From positions 168,945-232,944 of the forward strand of contig JAJCYT010000027.1 of the NCBI GenBank assembly GCA_029262795.1: 64,000 nucleotides of DNA, given 5' to 3'. This document shows, piece after piece, positions 18,158 to 28,296 of the stretch (the stretch's first letter is position 1; the number at the start of each line of letters is the position of its first letter). The notes below the pieces were generated by a model. That model was not told the origin of the DNA. It searched no databases and worked only from the letters and a program-made list of their open reading frames with translations. The stretch comes from Candidatus Fraserbacteria bacterium. Its GTDB lineage: Bacteria > Bipolaricaulota > Bipolaricaulia > RBG-16-55-9 > JAJCYT01. A program made the translations under genes and the position numbers.

Positions 18158-19030
18158 TTACGGGGTCAATTGCCATTCAATCAACGGAGCAGCCACCCAG
18201 GTTGGCGGAGGCGTATTGTACAGATCAGTTGAATCCGTGTATGCCATGTCCACAATACGGCCTTTCATGGGGCCGCGTAGAAAGCGAAACACCTGACCTG
18301 CATCTCGCGCATCGCTCTTGGCTTCAACGCAATGCTGGTTATAGCCCCAGTAATTGCCTTGCTCCAAAATAGCCATGCCATCTTCAATCACTTTGGCAGC
18401 GTGGGCCAATCCTTCTTCATTCGGCTGATATGAATCTTCTAAAGCATCGCCATATCCCACGCCGTGATGGAATGGGTCAGCTGTAGACACAATGGCGGCA
18501 TCCTTCACAAGTTTCTGAAGGTCTTCGATTCCAGGTAGCGTTTCAGGATGCCCACCGGCCAGATATGGAAATCGCTCGATCACTTCCGGCCCGTCAATGC
18601 CACGACGTTCTGTCTCCGCTTTCCAAAAATGGCGGAAGCTGTAGGGCGCATGATCCAGATGCCATGTGCCTTCAAACGGGAGTCCAGTGCCTTGAATCCC
18701 CCTCAATCGTTCCTGTTCAAGATCAACGCCGCCCTGCGCCACGCGCTGCCGGGCTTCTTCCATTTCATCGGTAAAAGCGTGGAGCACACTGATAAAGACC
18801 ACGCGGTCTAGGCCGCTGTCCAAGCAGGCGTGGACACAAGCCGCAATTTGATGCCCGCAATCAGCCACCCCTGCATGAGGAAACACAAGAATGCCGCCAT
18901 CTTTCAACGTCTGAGACAAATCCCACTGTCGTGCTTTTTCGAGCATTTCCAGCGTTCCGGACTCACCAAGTTCCTCATGTTCTTTGCGATATTGTGCCTG
19001 AATGTCTTTTTGAAGTTGATCTCGATCCAT
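18158..19030 (-). CDS. Memo-like (AmmeMemoRadiSam B-type) protein, tentative
   Basis: 290 aa. GGILVFPHAGVADCGHQIAA resembles the PHAGYxxSG opening of the Memo/class III extradiol-dioxygenase-like fold, VVFISVLHAF resembles its second strand with the conserved histidine, and STADPFHHGVGYGD its third. Members may bind a metal through these histidines; functions are mostly unknown. I place it there by motif pattern only. It belongs to the long minus-strand cluster and starts right after the NTF2-like gene. Confidence 0.6.
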   Translation of the reverse strand: MDRDQLQKDIQAQYRKEHEELGESGTLEMLEKARQWDLSQTLKDGGILVFPHAGVADCGHQIAACVHACLDSGLDRVVFISVLHAFTDEMEEARQRVAQGGVDLEQERLRGIQGTGLPFEGTWHLDHAPYSFRHFWKAETERRGIDGPEVIERFPYLAGGHPETLPGIEDLQKLVKDAAIVSTADPFHHGVGYGDALEDSYQPNEEGLAHAAKVIEDGMAILEQGNYWGYNQHCVEAKSDARDAGQVFRFLRGPMKGRIVDMAYTDSTDLYNTPPPTWVAAPLIEWQLTP

Positions 19031-19038
19031 AATTATTC

Positions 19039-19446
19039 CTATTCAGGTTTAGCGTTTGAAATGTTTCCGACACACAACCATTGACCCTCTTGTTTTTTAT
19101 AAAGCTCAATCCAGGCCCAGGTGGACTCGAAAGAAACCTGATCCCCATTTGGCACAGATTGAATCCCTGTCGCTTGAACTTGAGCAGTCAGCCAACCCAA
19201 CGTGCTATCCTCAGAAATTTCAACCACTGGCTCTACAAGGTCGCGGTATTCAGAAAACTCAGTAATCTCTAAATAAGGCTGACGCTGTGCCCCTCGCTCT
19301 GCTTTGGTGGGGTAGGAAATATTACCTCGGTTAACTGACATATAGTTGTCTGATTCCAAATCCAACCAGGATGCCACATCTTTACTGAGATGAGCTTGAA
19401 TAATTTTCTGATGTGCATCAAGCAGTTGCTGGCGATCGGTTGTCAT
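19039..19446 (-). CDS. SnoaL/NTF2-like (DUF4440-type) protein
   Basis: 135 aa. The helical start (QQLLDAHQKIIQAHLSKD) followed by a curved sheet (WAWIELYKKQEGQWLCVGNI) fits the NTF2-like alpha+beta barrel, usually a small ligand-binding or isomerase domain. Catalytic residues cannot be assigned. It overlaps the upstream gene by 4 nt (ATGA). Confidence 0.75.
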   Translation of the reverse strand: MTTDRQQLLDAHQKIIQAHLSKDVASWLDLESDNYMSVNRGNISYPTKAERGAQRQPYLEITEFSEYRDLVEPVVEISEDSTLGWLTAQVQATGIQSVPNGDQVSFESTWAWIELYKKQEGQWLCVGNISNAKPE

Positions 19447-19817
19447 GAATCAGATTCCTTGGTGATTCGATCCGGCTTTGGTGTTTGCTCAAACTGAACG
19501 GCCTGAATCGTGGTTTTTTCGGCAACAAACGTTTTGATAATGCGATGCATCCCATCCATGACGTCGCCATTGACGTTGAGGATGATAGGATAAGAAAGAT
19601 CCACATTCATCGCTTGTTTGCATTGTTGGGCAAGCACACCCCATAAGGGTGGATTGCCTAGAAATGCACAGTCATCTTCTGCCCAGGCAAGATCATCCAA
19701 CTTCACTTCTTTGACAGGAAGATCTTTAGCAGCCTCCCACAGTGTTTCGATATACCAGAAGTGATGTTCATCTCCCACTAGATCGATGTAGCCGTGGCCT
19801 TTTGCTGGCTTGGTCAT
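19443..19817 (-). CDS. small conserved protein with ParB-like motif
   Basis: 124 aa. PIILNVNGDVMDGMHRI (residues about 77-93) resembles the GxxR-like motif of ParB/Srx-fold nucleases (V-D-G-x-H-R), while the N-terminal YIDLVGDEHHFWYIETLWE is specific to a small family often annotated as 'chromosome partitioning protein ParB'. A role in partitioning is unlikely for a lone 124-aa protein in a metabolic operon. Function unknown. Confidence 0.7.
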   Translation of the reverse strand: MTKPAKGHGYIDLVGDEHHFWYIETLWEAAKDLPVKEVKLDDLAWAEDDCAFLGNPPLWGVLAQQCKQAMNVDLSYPIILNVNGDVMDGMHRIIKTFVAEKTTIQAVQFEQTPKPDRITKESDS

Positions 19818-19819
19818 GA

Positions 19820-20122
19820 TCAGAGAACCGCGTCGAAGCCCTCAAAGTTGGGTGGGCCGAGATAAATGTCGCTGGCACTTCTGGCACCTGAATGAGCCTG
19901 TTTGAAGGCTTCGGAGTTGGTCCAGTCTTCAAACGCTTGTTTAGATTCCCAAATAGAGTGAGAGGCAAACAACGTGTATTCTTCCGAACTTTCACCCTGA
20001 AGCAGGTTGAAGTTTTTGAAGCCTGGCACGGAATCCAAATGAGATTCGCGGTTTTTCCAAATCTCGATAAAGTCATTTTCACGCCCGGGGGCGATTTTGA
20101 AACGATTCATGGCAATAAACAT
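19820..20122 (-). CDS. antibiotic biosynthesis monooxygenase (ABM)-domain protein
   Basis: 100 aa. MNRFKIAPGRENDFIEIWKN, PGFKNFNLLQG and YTLFASHSIWESKQAFEDW give the dimeric ferredoxin-like ABM fold, near the heme-degrading HmoA/IsdG group. Cofactor-free oxygenase or heme oxygenase activity is possible but not shown. The start at 20122 has GAGG 5 nt upstream; codons upstream encode a hydrophobic stretch not found in the family. First gene of the long minus-strand cluster. Confidence 0.85.
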   Translation of the reverse strand: MFIAMNRFKIAPGRENDFIEIWKNRESHLDSVPGFKNFNLLQGESSEEYTLFASHSIWESKQAFEDWTNSEAFKQAHSGARSASDIYLGPPNFEGFDAVL

Positions 20123-20317
20123 AAATACCTCAATCAAAGATGGTTTTCTTATGACCAGAATAAATACTAGAAGGGGAGGAAGCAATGAGTCGGGGGAGGT
20201 GAGCAAGAATGAAAAATATAACAATAAAAAGTTATACAATACTTAACATTTGAAGATTGTCTAGAATGATGTCTAAAAACTTTTTTAGTAGGTATGATCT
20301 GTTACACGAGCATCTCA

Positions 20318-20492
20318 ACGATAATGGCAAACCTGCCGCGAGGCAGGGACGCAAAGCCACGGATCTTTATCATTTGGTTCACGCTCTTTTTATATAAAAG
20401 GAGCTGAATTCTTTGCACGAATCAGGATTCTGATTGAAACAAAGAAGCCGCATACAGTGGTCAAATGTAAAGACAGCCGGGTTACCGAAAGG
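20318..20492 (+). promoter_or_regulatory. cyclic-di-GMP-I (GEMM) riboswitch
   Basis: The conserved GEMM-I core is clear: GGCAAACC (20326-20333), a stem CCTGCC/GGCAGG capped by the GNRA tetraloop GCGA, then GGGACGCAAAGCCAC (20346-20360), and the 3' element CAGCCGGGTTACCG (20474-20487). P3 is formed by CTTTATCATTTG (20365-20376) with CAAATGTAAAG (20462-20472) and holds an 85-nt insertion with its own small hairpins, much longer than usual. The 3' end of the aptamer abuts and partly covers AAAGGAG (20488-20494), the ribosome binding site of the next gene, so control is probably at translation. A possible -10 (TATGAT, 20293-20298) would start transcription just before the aptamer. Confidence 0.93.
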
Positions 20493-20499
20493 AGATCCA

Positions 20500-21060
20500 A
20501 TGAGGTTTTCCAACCTCATCCGTATGGTCATTCTTGGCCTGCTTCTGATTCCCGTTGTTTCCAATGGCGTGTTGTTTGCCAATGAGTCCAGAACCACCAA
20601 CGAGCCACGAGCCGTTGATCAGGAAATGGTGTTTGAAGTGCTGCCTGCACAATCACTTTCTGTGGGTTCATTCGACGACACCGAAGGTCAGGAAACCATT
20701 GGTTTGGCAACAGTGCAAATTCCAAATCCATCATTCAGAGATCTTGCTCGCGGCTTTATTGAGCAAAAAGATGCTGTGGAGTTGGAAATTGTGAGCAACA
20801 TTCCCTGGCGCGTGACGGTGAGCACCAGCAATTCCGATATGGGTCGTAGCTCAGATGGCTCAGCCTCCAAGCCTGTGTCCGACTTTCAGGTGCGTGGCAA
20901 CGGCAAATATCAATCCGTTAGCAACGAAGATCAGATTTTGATCGAAGGCAGTGGCGGCAGCTTCAAGATTGAAATTGACTACCGCATGTTGTTCGACGCA
21001 GAAACTTATAAGGAAGGCGATTACGAACTGACATTAACGTACACGATTGCCGGAAAATAG
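20500..21060 (+). CDS. c-di-GMP-regulated secreted protein, unknown family
   Basis: 186 aa. A signal peptide (FSNLIRMVILGLLLIPVVSNGVLFA) leads into a beta-rich domain with VELEIVSNIPWRVTVSTS in the middle and a final YELTLTYTIAGK strand, like surface domains of the WxL or spore-coat-U type; the match is only by pattern. The start is fixed by AAAGGAG 6 nt upstream, which belongs to the riboswitch. Control by c-di-GMP suggests a role in adhesion, biofilm or envelope remodelling. Confidence 0.82.
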   Translation: MRFSNLIRMVILGLLLIPVVSNGVLFANESRTTNEPRAVDQEMVFEVLPAQSLSVGSFDDTEGQETIGLATVQIPNPSFRDLARGFIEQKDAVELEIVSNIPWRVTVSTSNSDMGRSSDGSASKPVSDFQVRGNGKYQSVSNEDQILIEGSGGSFKIEIDYRMLFDAETYKEGDYELTLTYTIAGK

Positions 21061-21119
21061 CAATTATATATTTTAAGAAATCTCTATCTCTGAAATGAGA
21101 GAGACCGCTTGATAGATGC

Positions 21120-21137
21120 ATGCCCTGGTGGCATTTT
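21120..21137 (+). terminator. weak terminator-like hairpin
   Basis: ATGCC-CTGGT-GGCAT followed by TTTT, about 60 bp after the riboswitch-controlled gene. ATGCCCTGG here also recurs inverted at 21223-21231 (CCAGGGCAT). Confidence 0.4.
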
Positions 21138-21239
21138 TCCAACGAAGCTTGAGTTTTATTTATCCTTCGCTCGCTCGCTGAGGATTAGATTTGCTTGATA
21201 GAAACTTTTAACAACCAATCCCCCAGGGCATGTTGTCTG

Positions 21240-21872
21240 TCAACTCAATTCGATCTCACCGTTGGGCGTCCGAAGCGCTGCAATCAGCTTGGGCGCTTCA
21301 CCTTTTGTCAACGGCAATTCCAAGTTCAGTTGATCTAATAATGCCTGAATGCGATCTGCCTCAGGATGTTCGGCGCGAAGGTGCAGCAATTCACATCCCT
21401 TTGGCGTGTTGTGTGCCGGATGCGGAGACTGCCCCCAGTCGATCAGAAATGGCAGAATGCCACTTTCGCGATCTGCGACAGGGTTACTGAGCTTCCAAGT
21501 CAACAGAGCGCCATCTGTTTGCTTTCTGCTGCCATCCTGCACCTCACCAAAGTCAATGCCATATGCTTTGGCATCAGCAGCGAGTTTCACCGGATCATCA
21601 CTCTTGAGTACCCAGGTGGACATTCTGGATGCTGTAATCTGATCAATCCCAAACTTGTTAGGCAATTGGCCATCCACCATCTGCTCAGGATCAGGCCCAA
21701 TGATCTCCAGATACACATTCTCCCCCAGGGACATCAACGCATTCCATGTTCCTTTGCCAGGATGTTGACCACCCATGATGGCCCGAACGCCGAGCTTCTG
21801 CTCAAGCACATCCACTTCCGCTTCCAAATCCAACGTTGCATACACCAGATGATCGATTTTTTTTAAGAACAT
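21240..21872 (-). CDS. glyoxalase-like (VOC) domain protein
   Basis: 210 aa. KIDHLVYATLDLEAEVDVLE opens the first beta-alpha-beta-beta-beta unit with a candidate metal His, HPGKGTWNALMSLGENVYLEIIGPD supplies the Glu ligand, and the second half begins LPFLIDWGQSPHP. This layout is that of Glyoxalase_3 (PF13468), whose substrates are mostly unknown. It follows ywbE by 7 bp. Confidence 0.88.
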   Translation of the reverse strand: MFLKKIDHLVYATLDLEAEVDVLEQKLGVRAIMGGQHPGKGTWNALMSLGENVYLEIIGPDPEQMVDGQLPNKFGIDQITASRMSTWVLKSDDPVKLAADAKAYGIDFGEVQDGSRKQTDGALLTWKLSNPVADRESGILPFLIDWGQSPHPAHNTPKGCELLHLRAEHPEADRIQALLDQLNLELPLTKGEAPKLIAALRTPNGEIELS

Positions 21873-21879
21873 AATGACC

Positions 21880-22074
21880 TCACGCTTTGATTTCCTTCAC
21901 GCGTCCCACCTCGCCACTTTCCAACCGCACCTTAATCCCATGCGGATGCGTGGCCGAGTTGGTCAAAATATTCTGCACCACACCTTCAGTGAGTTTTCCA
22001 GATCGTTGATCTTGCTTCAATACAATAGAAACGTGTAAGCCTGGTTTGATGTTGCTTCGATTTGTTCCGTTCAT
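21880..22074 (-). CDS. ywbE: YwbE family protein
   Basis: 64 aa, full length for the DUF2196/YwbE family. NIKPGLHVSIVLKQDQRSG and LTNSATHPHGIKVRLESGEVGRV are near-consensus. It is a small basic beta protein of unknown function, possibly nucleic-acid binding. It is co-directional with the VOC gene and may be co-transcribed with it. Confidence 0.93.
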   Translation of the reverse strand: MNGTNRSNIKPGLHVSIVLKQDQRSGKLTEGVVQNILTNSATHPHGIKVRLESGEVGRVKEIKA

Positions 22075-22083
22075 GATTTTCCT

Positions 22084-22274
22084 TTATTCAGGTTGTGGAC
22101 GCTCAAGTAAAAGATCATCAGAGATATCTTTCAAAGCTTGTTCCATCGAAGCCTAAGATGTTTCTGTGCTTTGTTTTGATTCCAATTCTTTTAGCATGAA
22201 AAGTAAAAAAGCATTCTGTTCTTCTGTTGGAAGTTCTTCTATCTTTGCGATAACTTTTTGATTAACTGTGTCAC
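22084..22274 (-). pseudogene. decayed antitoxin-like gene
   Basis: A GTG at 22274 behind AGGAAAG begins VTQLIKK; after losing one base in the A-run the reading continues as VIAKIEELPTEEQNAFLLFM, LKELESK, then meets a TAG and resumes as ASMEQALKDISDDLLLERPQPE before a TAA. The composite closely resembles small antitoxins of toxin-antitoxin modules (pattern KxIxxIExLPxExQNxxxxxxLxEL). One frameshift and one stop make it a pseudogene. It starts 13 bp after the reverse transcriptase stop; no toxin gene is present. Confidence 0.65.
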
Positions 22275-22287
22275 AGTAAACTCTTTC

Positions 22288-23847
22288 CTAAAAACTAAAT
22301 AGCGGTGAGGTTCCTTCACTAATTGGAGCACCGGTAAAAGTAACGGAACGAGCCTTCCTCTTGTCATAGAAATACACACCTTGCTTTTTTAAAAAATCAA
22401 AGTTTGAATCCATACTTACATGATCTTTTCCACCTTTTGAAGGTAGCCAATTTTTGAAATTTGCTTCATAAGTCAGTAACCAATGCTCATTATATAGTTC
22501 ATCAGTTTTCATAAGAGTTTCCCAACTTGAAGTGTCTAATCCAGTATCAATAAGCTTTGAATTAAAGGCATCTAATGCCAATAAAGCTACAACAGAATCG
22601 TTCATTTTTGACAATTTTTGAGCTGCTGTGGTACTTATAGGCAAACTCCAAAAAATAGAAGACCAAATAGCCCAAGCAGCTTCACTACCATGACCTACAG
22701 GGCATTGGGTTTCTATCTGATAATTCAGTACTTCCTCAAGCGTGGATAAATCAATATTCATACCTTCATTATGATAATCTGTTAATTGCTTCAAAACTGG
22801 AATAAAAGTTCCAGTTTCATTCATAATGCATTGAATAAGGAATTGTTCTAAGAGTTCAAAATTTTTCTTATCTACTCTAAAGCTTTGTAATTTTTGAACA
22901 GCATATTTCAGTACATGATCTTGAGAGTATTTCTTTGAAAGTATAACTGCTCTGTCAAAATATTTAATAAGATCAGATTTTTGTTTTCTAGGTGATGAGT
23001 GAAATTCAAAATTTCTTAATTCATAAACCCAATCTGATTCTAAGGGTAAGGGTAACTCTAAGATTTCAGTTTTATTAGAATTAACCTCAAGTTGAAATTC
23101 GTTTAAGATTTCATGTAAAAGTGCTAATGCTTCTTCAGCTTCTGAAAATGACTTAAAGCCAAATTCGTAATCATCCACATGACGATAAATTCGAGTAGAA
23201 GGAAGATGTTTACGAATTTCTACATCTATTGGCGACAAGATTATTTCAGCTATTACAAGTGAAGTATCTGGGCCTATAGGAATACCAATTGTTTGGCCAT
23301 CTTGGCAATTTCTTACCCATTTATCAAGCCTATTTCCTATATAATTAGATCCACGATGAGACTTAGCAAAGGGTTTAGTATGAATAGCCCATGGAATACT
23401 ATGAGAATAAATTGATGGATAAAAACGTCCAATATCAGTTTTAAGTATGTATTTAGCGGTGGTTCTTAGGTTAGATCGAAATAACTTGAGGTCTGCATGT
23501 GAGTGAGATGGAACAATTGAGCGACCATGAGAACCACCTTTTGTTGGAATACTCTTCGAGATATCAGATTTTAAACAATGAGATCGAAGATCATCCCAAT
23601 TATCCGCAATTTCAAGGCACAAATTATAATAAAGGACTGGGTTTGGTATGCTCATCCTTCTTCTTAGGAGATTGACACGTGCAACACTATGTTGACATAG
23701 CTTGGCAAACTTTCTATCGCTAGTAAAGCTACTTGGAAGTCTTCTTTTGTTTTTAGAGATGGCGCTTGCAAATGGTTCAGTTGTAAATGGAGGGGGAAGT
23801 TCACGTGGAAAAAAACCTCTACTTAAAAAGGGGTGCAATAAAGTCAT
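22288..23847 (-). CDS. reverse transcriptase of the Abi/unknown-group (candidate DRT defence) type
   Basis: 519 aa. RT motifs are in order: FPRELPPPF near the N-terminus (13-21), the metal-binding KTDIGRFYPSIYSH (136-149), GIPIGPDTSLVIAEI (188-202), the catalytic RHVDDYEF (222-229, where HVDD replaces the usual YxDD), and SNKTEILELP. An all-helical C-terminal half of about 250 aa follows, as in AbiK/AbiA and several defence-associated RTs. There is no group II intron maturase or endonuclease domain and no msr/msd RNA was seen, so a group II intron or retron is unlikely. The gene is much more AT-rich than its neighbours, which suggests transfer. It has no Shine-Dalgarno; a promoter ends at the ATG. 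I infer anti-phage function from family resemblance. Confidence 0.85.
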   Translation of the reverse strand: MTLLHPFLSRGFFPRELPPPFTTEPFASAISKNKRRLPSSFTSDRKFAKLCQHSVARVNLLRRRMSIPNPVLYYNLCLEIADNWDDLRSHCLKSDISKSIPTKGGSHGRSIVPSHSHADLKLFRSNLRTTAKYILKTDIGRFYPSIYSHSIPWAIHTKPFAKSHRGSNYIGNRLDKWVRNCQDGQTIGIPIGPDTSLVIAEIILSPIDVEIRKHLPSTRIYRHVDDYEFGFKSFSEAEEALALLHEILNEFQLEVNSNKTEILELPLPLESDWVYELRNFEFHSSPRKQKSDLIKYFDRAVILSKKYSQDHVLKYAVQKLQSFRVDKKNFELLEQFLIQCIMNETGTFIPVLKQLTDYHNEGMNIDLSTLEEVLNYQIETQCPVGHGSEAAWAIWSSIFWSLPISTTAAQKLSKMNDSVVALLALDAFNSKLIDTGLDTSSWETLMKTDELYNEHWLLTYEANFKNWLPSKGGKDHVSMDSNFDFLKKQGVYFYDKRKARSVTFTGAPISEGTSPLFSF

Positions 23848-23855
23848 TACAATCT

Positions 23856-23885
23856 ATTGTAGACTTTAAAGAGAAAAAAGATCAA
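23856..23885 (-). promoter_or_regulatory. putative promoter of the reverse transcriptase gene
   Basis: TTGATC, 18-bp spacer and TACAAT on the minus strand. The -10 ends 8 bp before the ATG, so the start of transcription would fall at about the start codon and the mRNA would be leaderless. TACAAT-CT-ATTGTA here is also a small palindrome. Confidence 0.45.
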
Positions 23886-23904
23886 GAATTCAATATAAAA
23901 AACC

Positions 23905-23932
23905 AAAGGGGAGAGCTAAGCTCTCCCCTTTT
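23905..23932 (-). terminator. rho-independent terminator of the 23S-5S operon
   Basis: Perfect stem AAAGGGGAGAGCT / AGCTCTCCCCTTT with a 2-nt centre, followed on the minus strand by GGTTTTTT. It lies about 18 bp after the 5S gene and separates it from the reverse transcriptase. Confidence 0.92.
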
Positions 23933-23949
23933 GGAAAGGTGTGTCATAA

Positions 23950-24070
23950 TAACCAGGCGGCATCCTACTCTCCCAGGCCCGCAAAAGCCAAGTACCATCG
24001 GCGAGGAAGGGCTTAACTGCCGTGTTCGGGATGGGAACGGGTGTTTCCCCTTCTCTATGGCCACCTGAAT
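23950..24070 (-). rRNA. rrf: 5S ribosomal RNA
   Basis: The sense strand has the conserved loop sequence CCCGTTCCCATCCCGAACAC, then GGCAGTTAAGC and CGCCGATGGTACT, and ends near GGGAGAGTAGGATGCCGCC. Ends were placed by comparison with the E. coli gene, giving about 121 nt. It follows 23S after a 144-bp structured spacer. Confidence 0.95.
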
Positions 24071-24076
24071 TCCTTT

Positions 24077-24111
24077 GAATTGATTTACGATAACTTATCG
24101 TAAATCAATTC
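24077..24111 (-). repeat. 17-bp perfect palindrome in the 23S-5S spacer
   Basis: GAATTGATTTACGATAA and its exact reverse complement flank a single central base. In the transcript this is a long hairpin directly before 5S, probably a processing signal for a double-strand-specific RNase. Confidence 0.85.
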
Positions 24112-24113
24112 AC

Positions 24114-24161
24114 TATTTCGTTGCCTTGTCATAGCCCCGAACGGCTAAAGGCGTCGAAATA
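24114..24161 (-). other. nested hairpin in the 23S-5S spacer
   Basis: The spacer RNA can form a stacked stem: TATTTCG/CGAAATA, GCCTT/AAGGC and TAGCC/GGCTA around a GTTCG loop. Probably an RNA processing or folding element. Confidence 0.6.
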
Positions 24162-24214
24162 AATATTTTTTCAAAGAACCAATCGCTTGGTCGCTGAAAA
24201 GTAAATAGAGTGTG

Positions 24215-27723
<3,509 letters not shown>

Positions 27724-27814
27724 CACACTCTATTCACTTTTCAAAGACCAAAACTCTCCAAGGAATGCACATGGGCCCTGTCGTTTAAGGTGCTATTCCT
27801 TCAGAGTGAAAGGG

Positions 27815-27843
27815 AGTATACCAAGCTTCTGGACAGTTGTCAA
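27815..27843 (-). promoter_or_regulatory. rRNA promoter of the 23S-5S operon
   Basis: Perfect -35 TTGACA (27838-27843), 17-bp spacer and -10 TATACT (27815-27820) on the minus strand, preceded by an AT-rich, UP-like tract. Transcription would start near 27808, leaving an 85-nt leader before 23S. Confidence 0.92.
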
Positions 27844-27908
27844 GGGACAAATATCGTGTTTTAAAAAGAATGTTTCTGAACAATGAAATTGAAGAGCGGA
27901 TTGCTGAA

Positions 27909-28271
27909 TCAGCTTAGCTCAACAGCATTTCCTTCCCATAGCTCATCCAGTTCGTAGAAGGAGCGCGCTTCTTCACTCATCACATGAACAATGATGCTGC
28001 CAAAATCGACCACCGTCCACTGCTGCGAATCCTGACCTTCGTACTGCAGGGCCTTGATATCCAGGCAATGTTCAACAGCTTCTCGGATGCCGCGAAGCTG
28101 TTTGGAGTTGTTGGCGGAGGTGATCACCATGTAACTGGTGGGGATGAGAAATTCCTGAACGTTGAGCACGACAGTCTCTTGGCCTTTAAGCTCATCGATG
28201 GTTTTTGCGATTTTGCTTAACCTTTCCAGCATCTGCGTGTCGGTGTGTAATCGTTCTTGGGTTTTTGTCAT
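27909..28271 (-). CDS. rsfS: ribosomal silencing factor RsfS
   Basis: 120 aa. The DUF143/Iojap pattern is clear: FLIPTSYMVITSANNSKQLRGI, LQYEGQDSQQWTVVDFGSIIVHVMSEEARSFYELDELW. It binds L14 on the 50S subunit and blocks subunit joining when nutrients are scarce. It lies 25 bp after an LCP gene, and 23S rRNA follows on the same strand. AGGAG precedes the ATG. Confidence 0.96.
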   Translation of the reverse strand: MTKTQERLHTDTQMLERLSKIAKTIDELKGQETVVLNVQEFLIPTSYMVITSANNSKQLRGIREAVEHCLDIKALQYEGQDSQQWTVVDFGSIIVHVMSEEARSFYELDELWEGNAVELS

Positions 28272-28296
28272 ATACTCCTAGTTTAAATGGTTTTGC

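Noticed and set aside
22288..23847. Retron or group II intron interpretation of the reverse transcriptase
   Set aside because: No maturase X or endonuclease domain, no intron domain V hairpin and no msr/msd-like inverted repeats near the gene.
27724..27908. Search for a 16S gene, tRNA or internal spacer upstream of 23S
   Set aside because: Only the promoter, leader and processing stem are present before rsfS.
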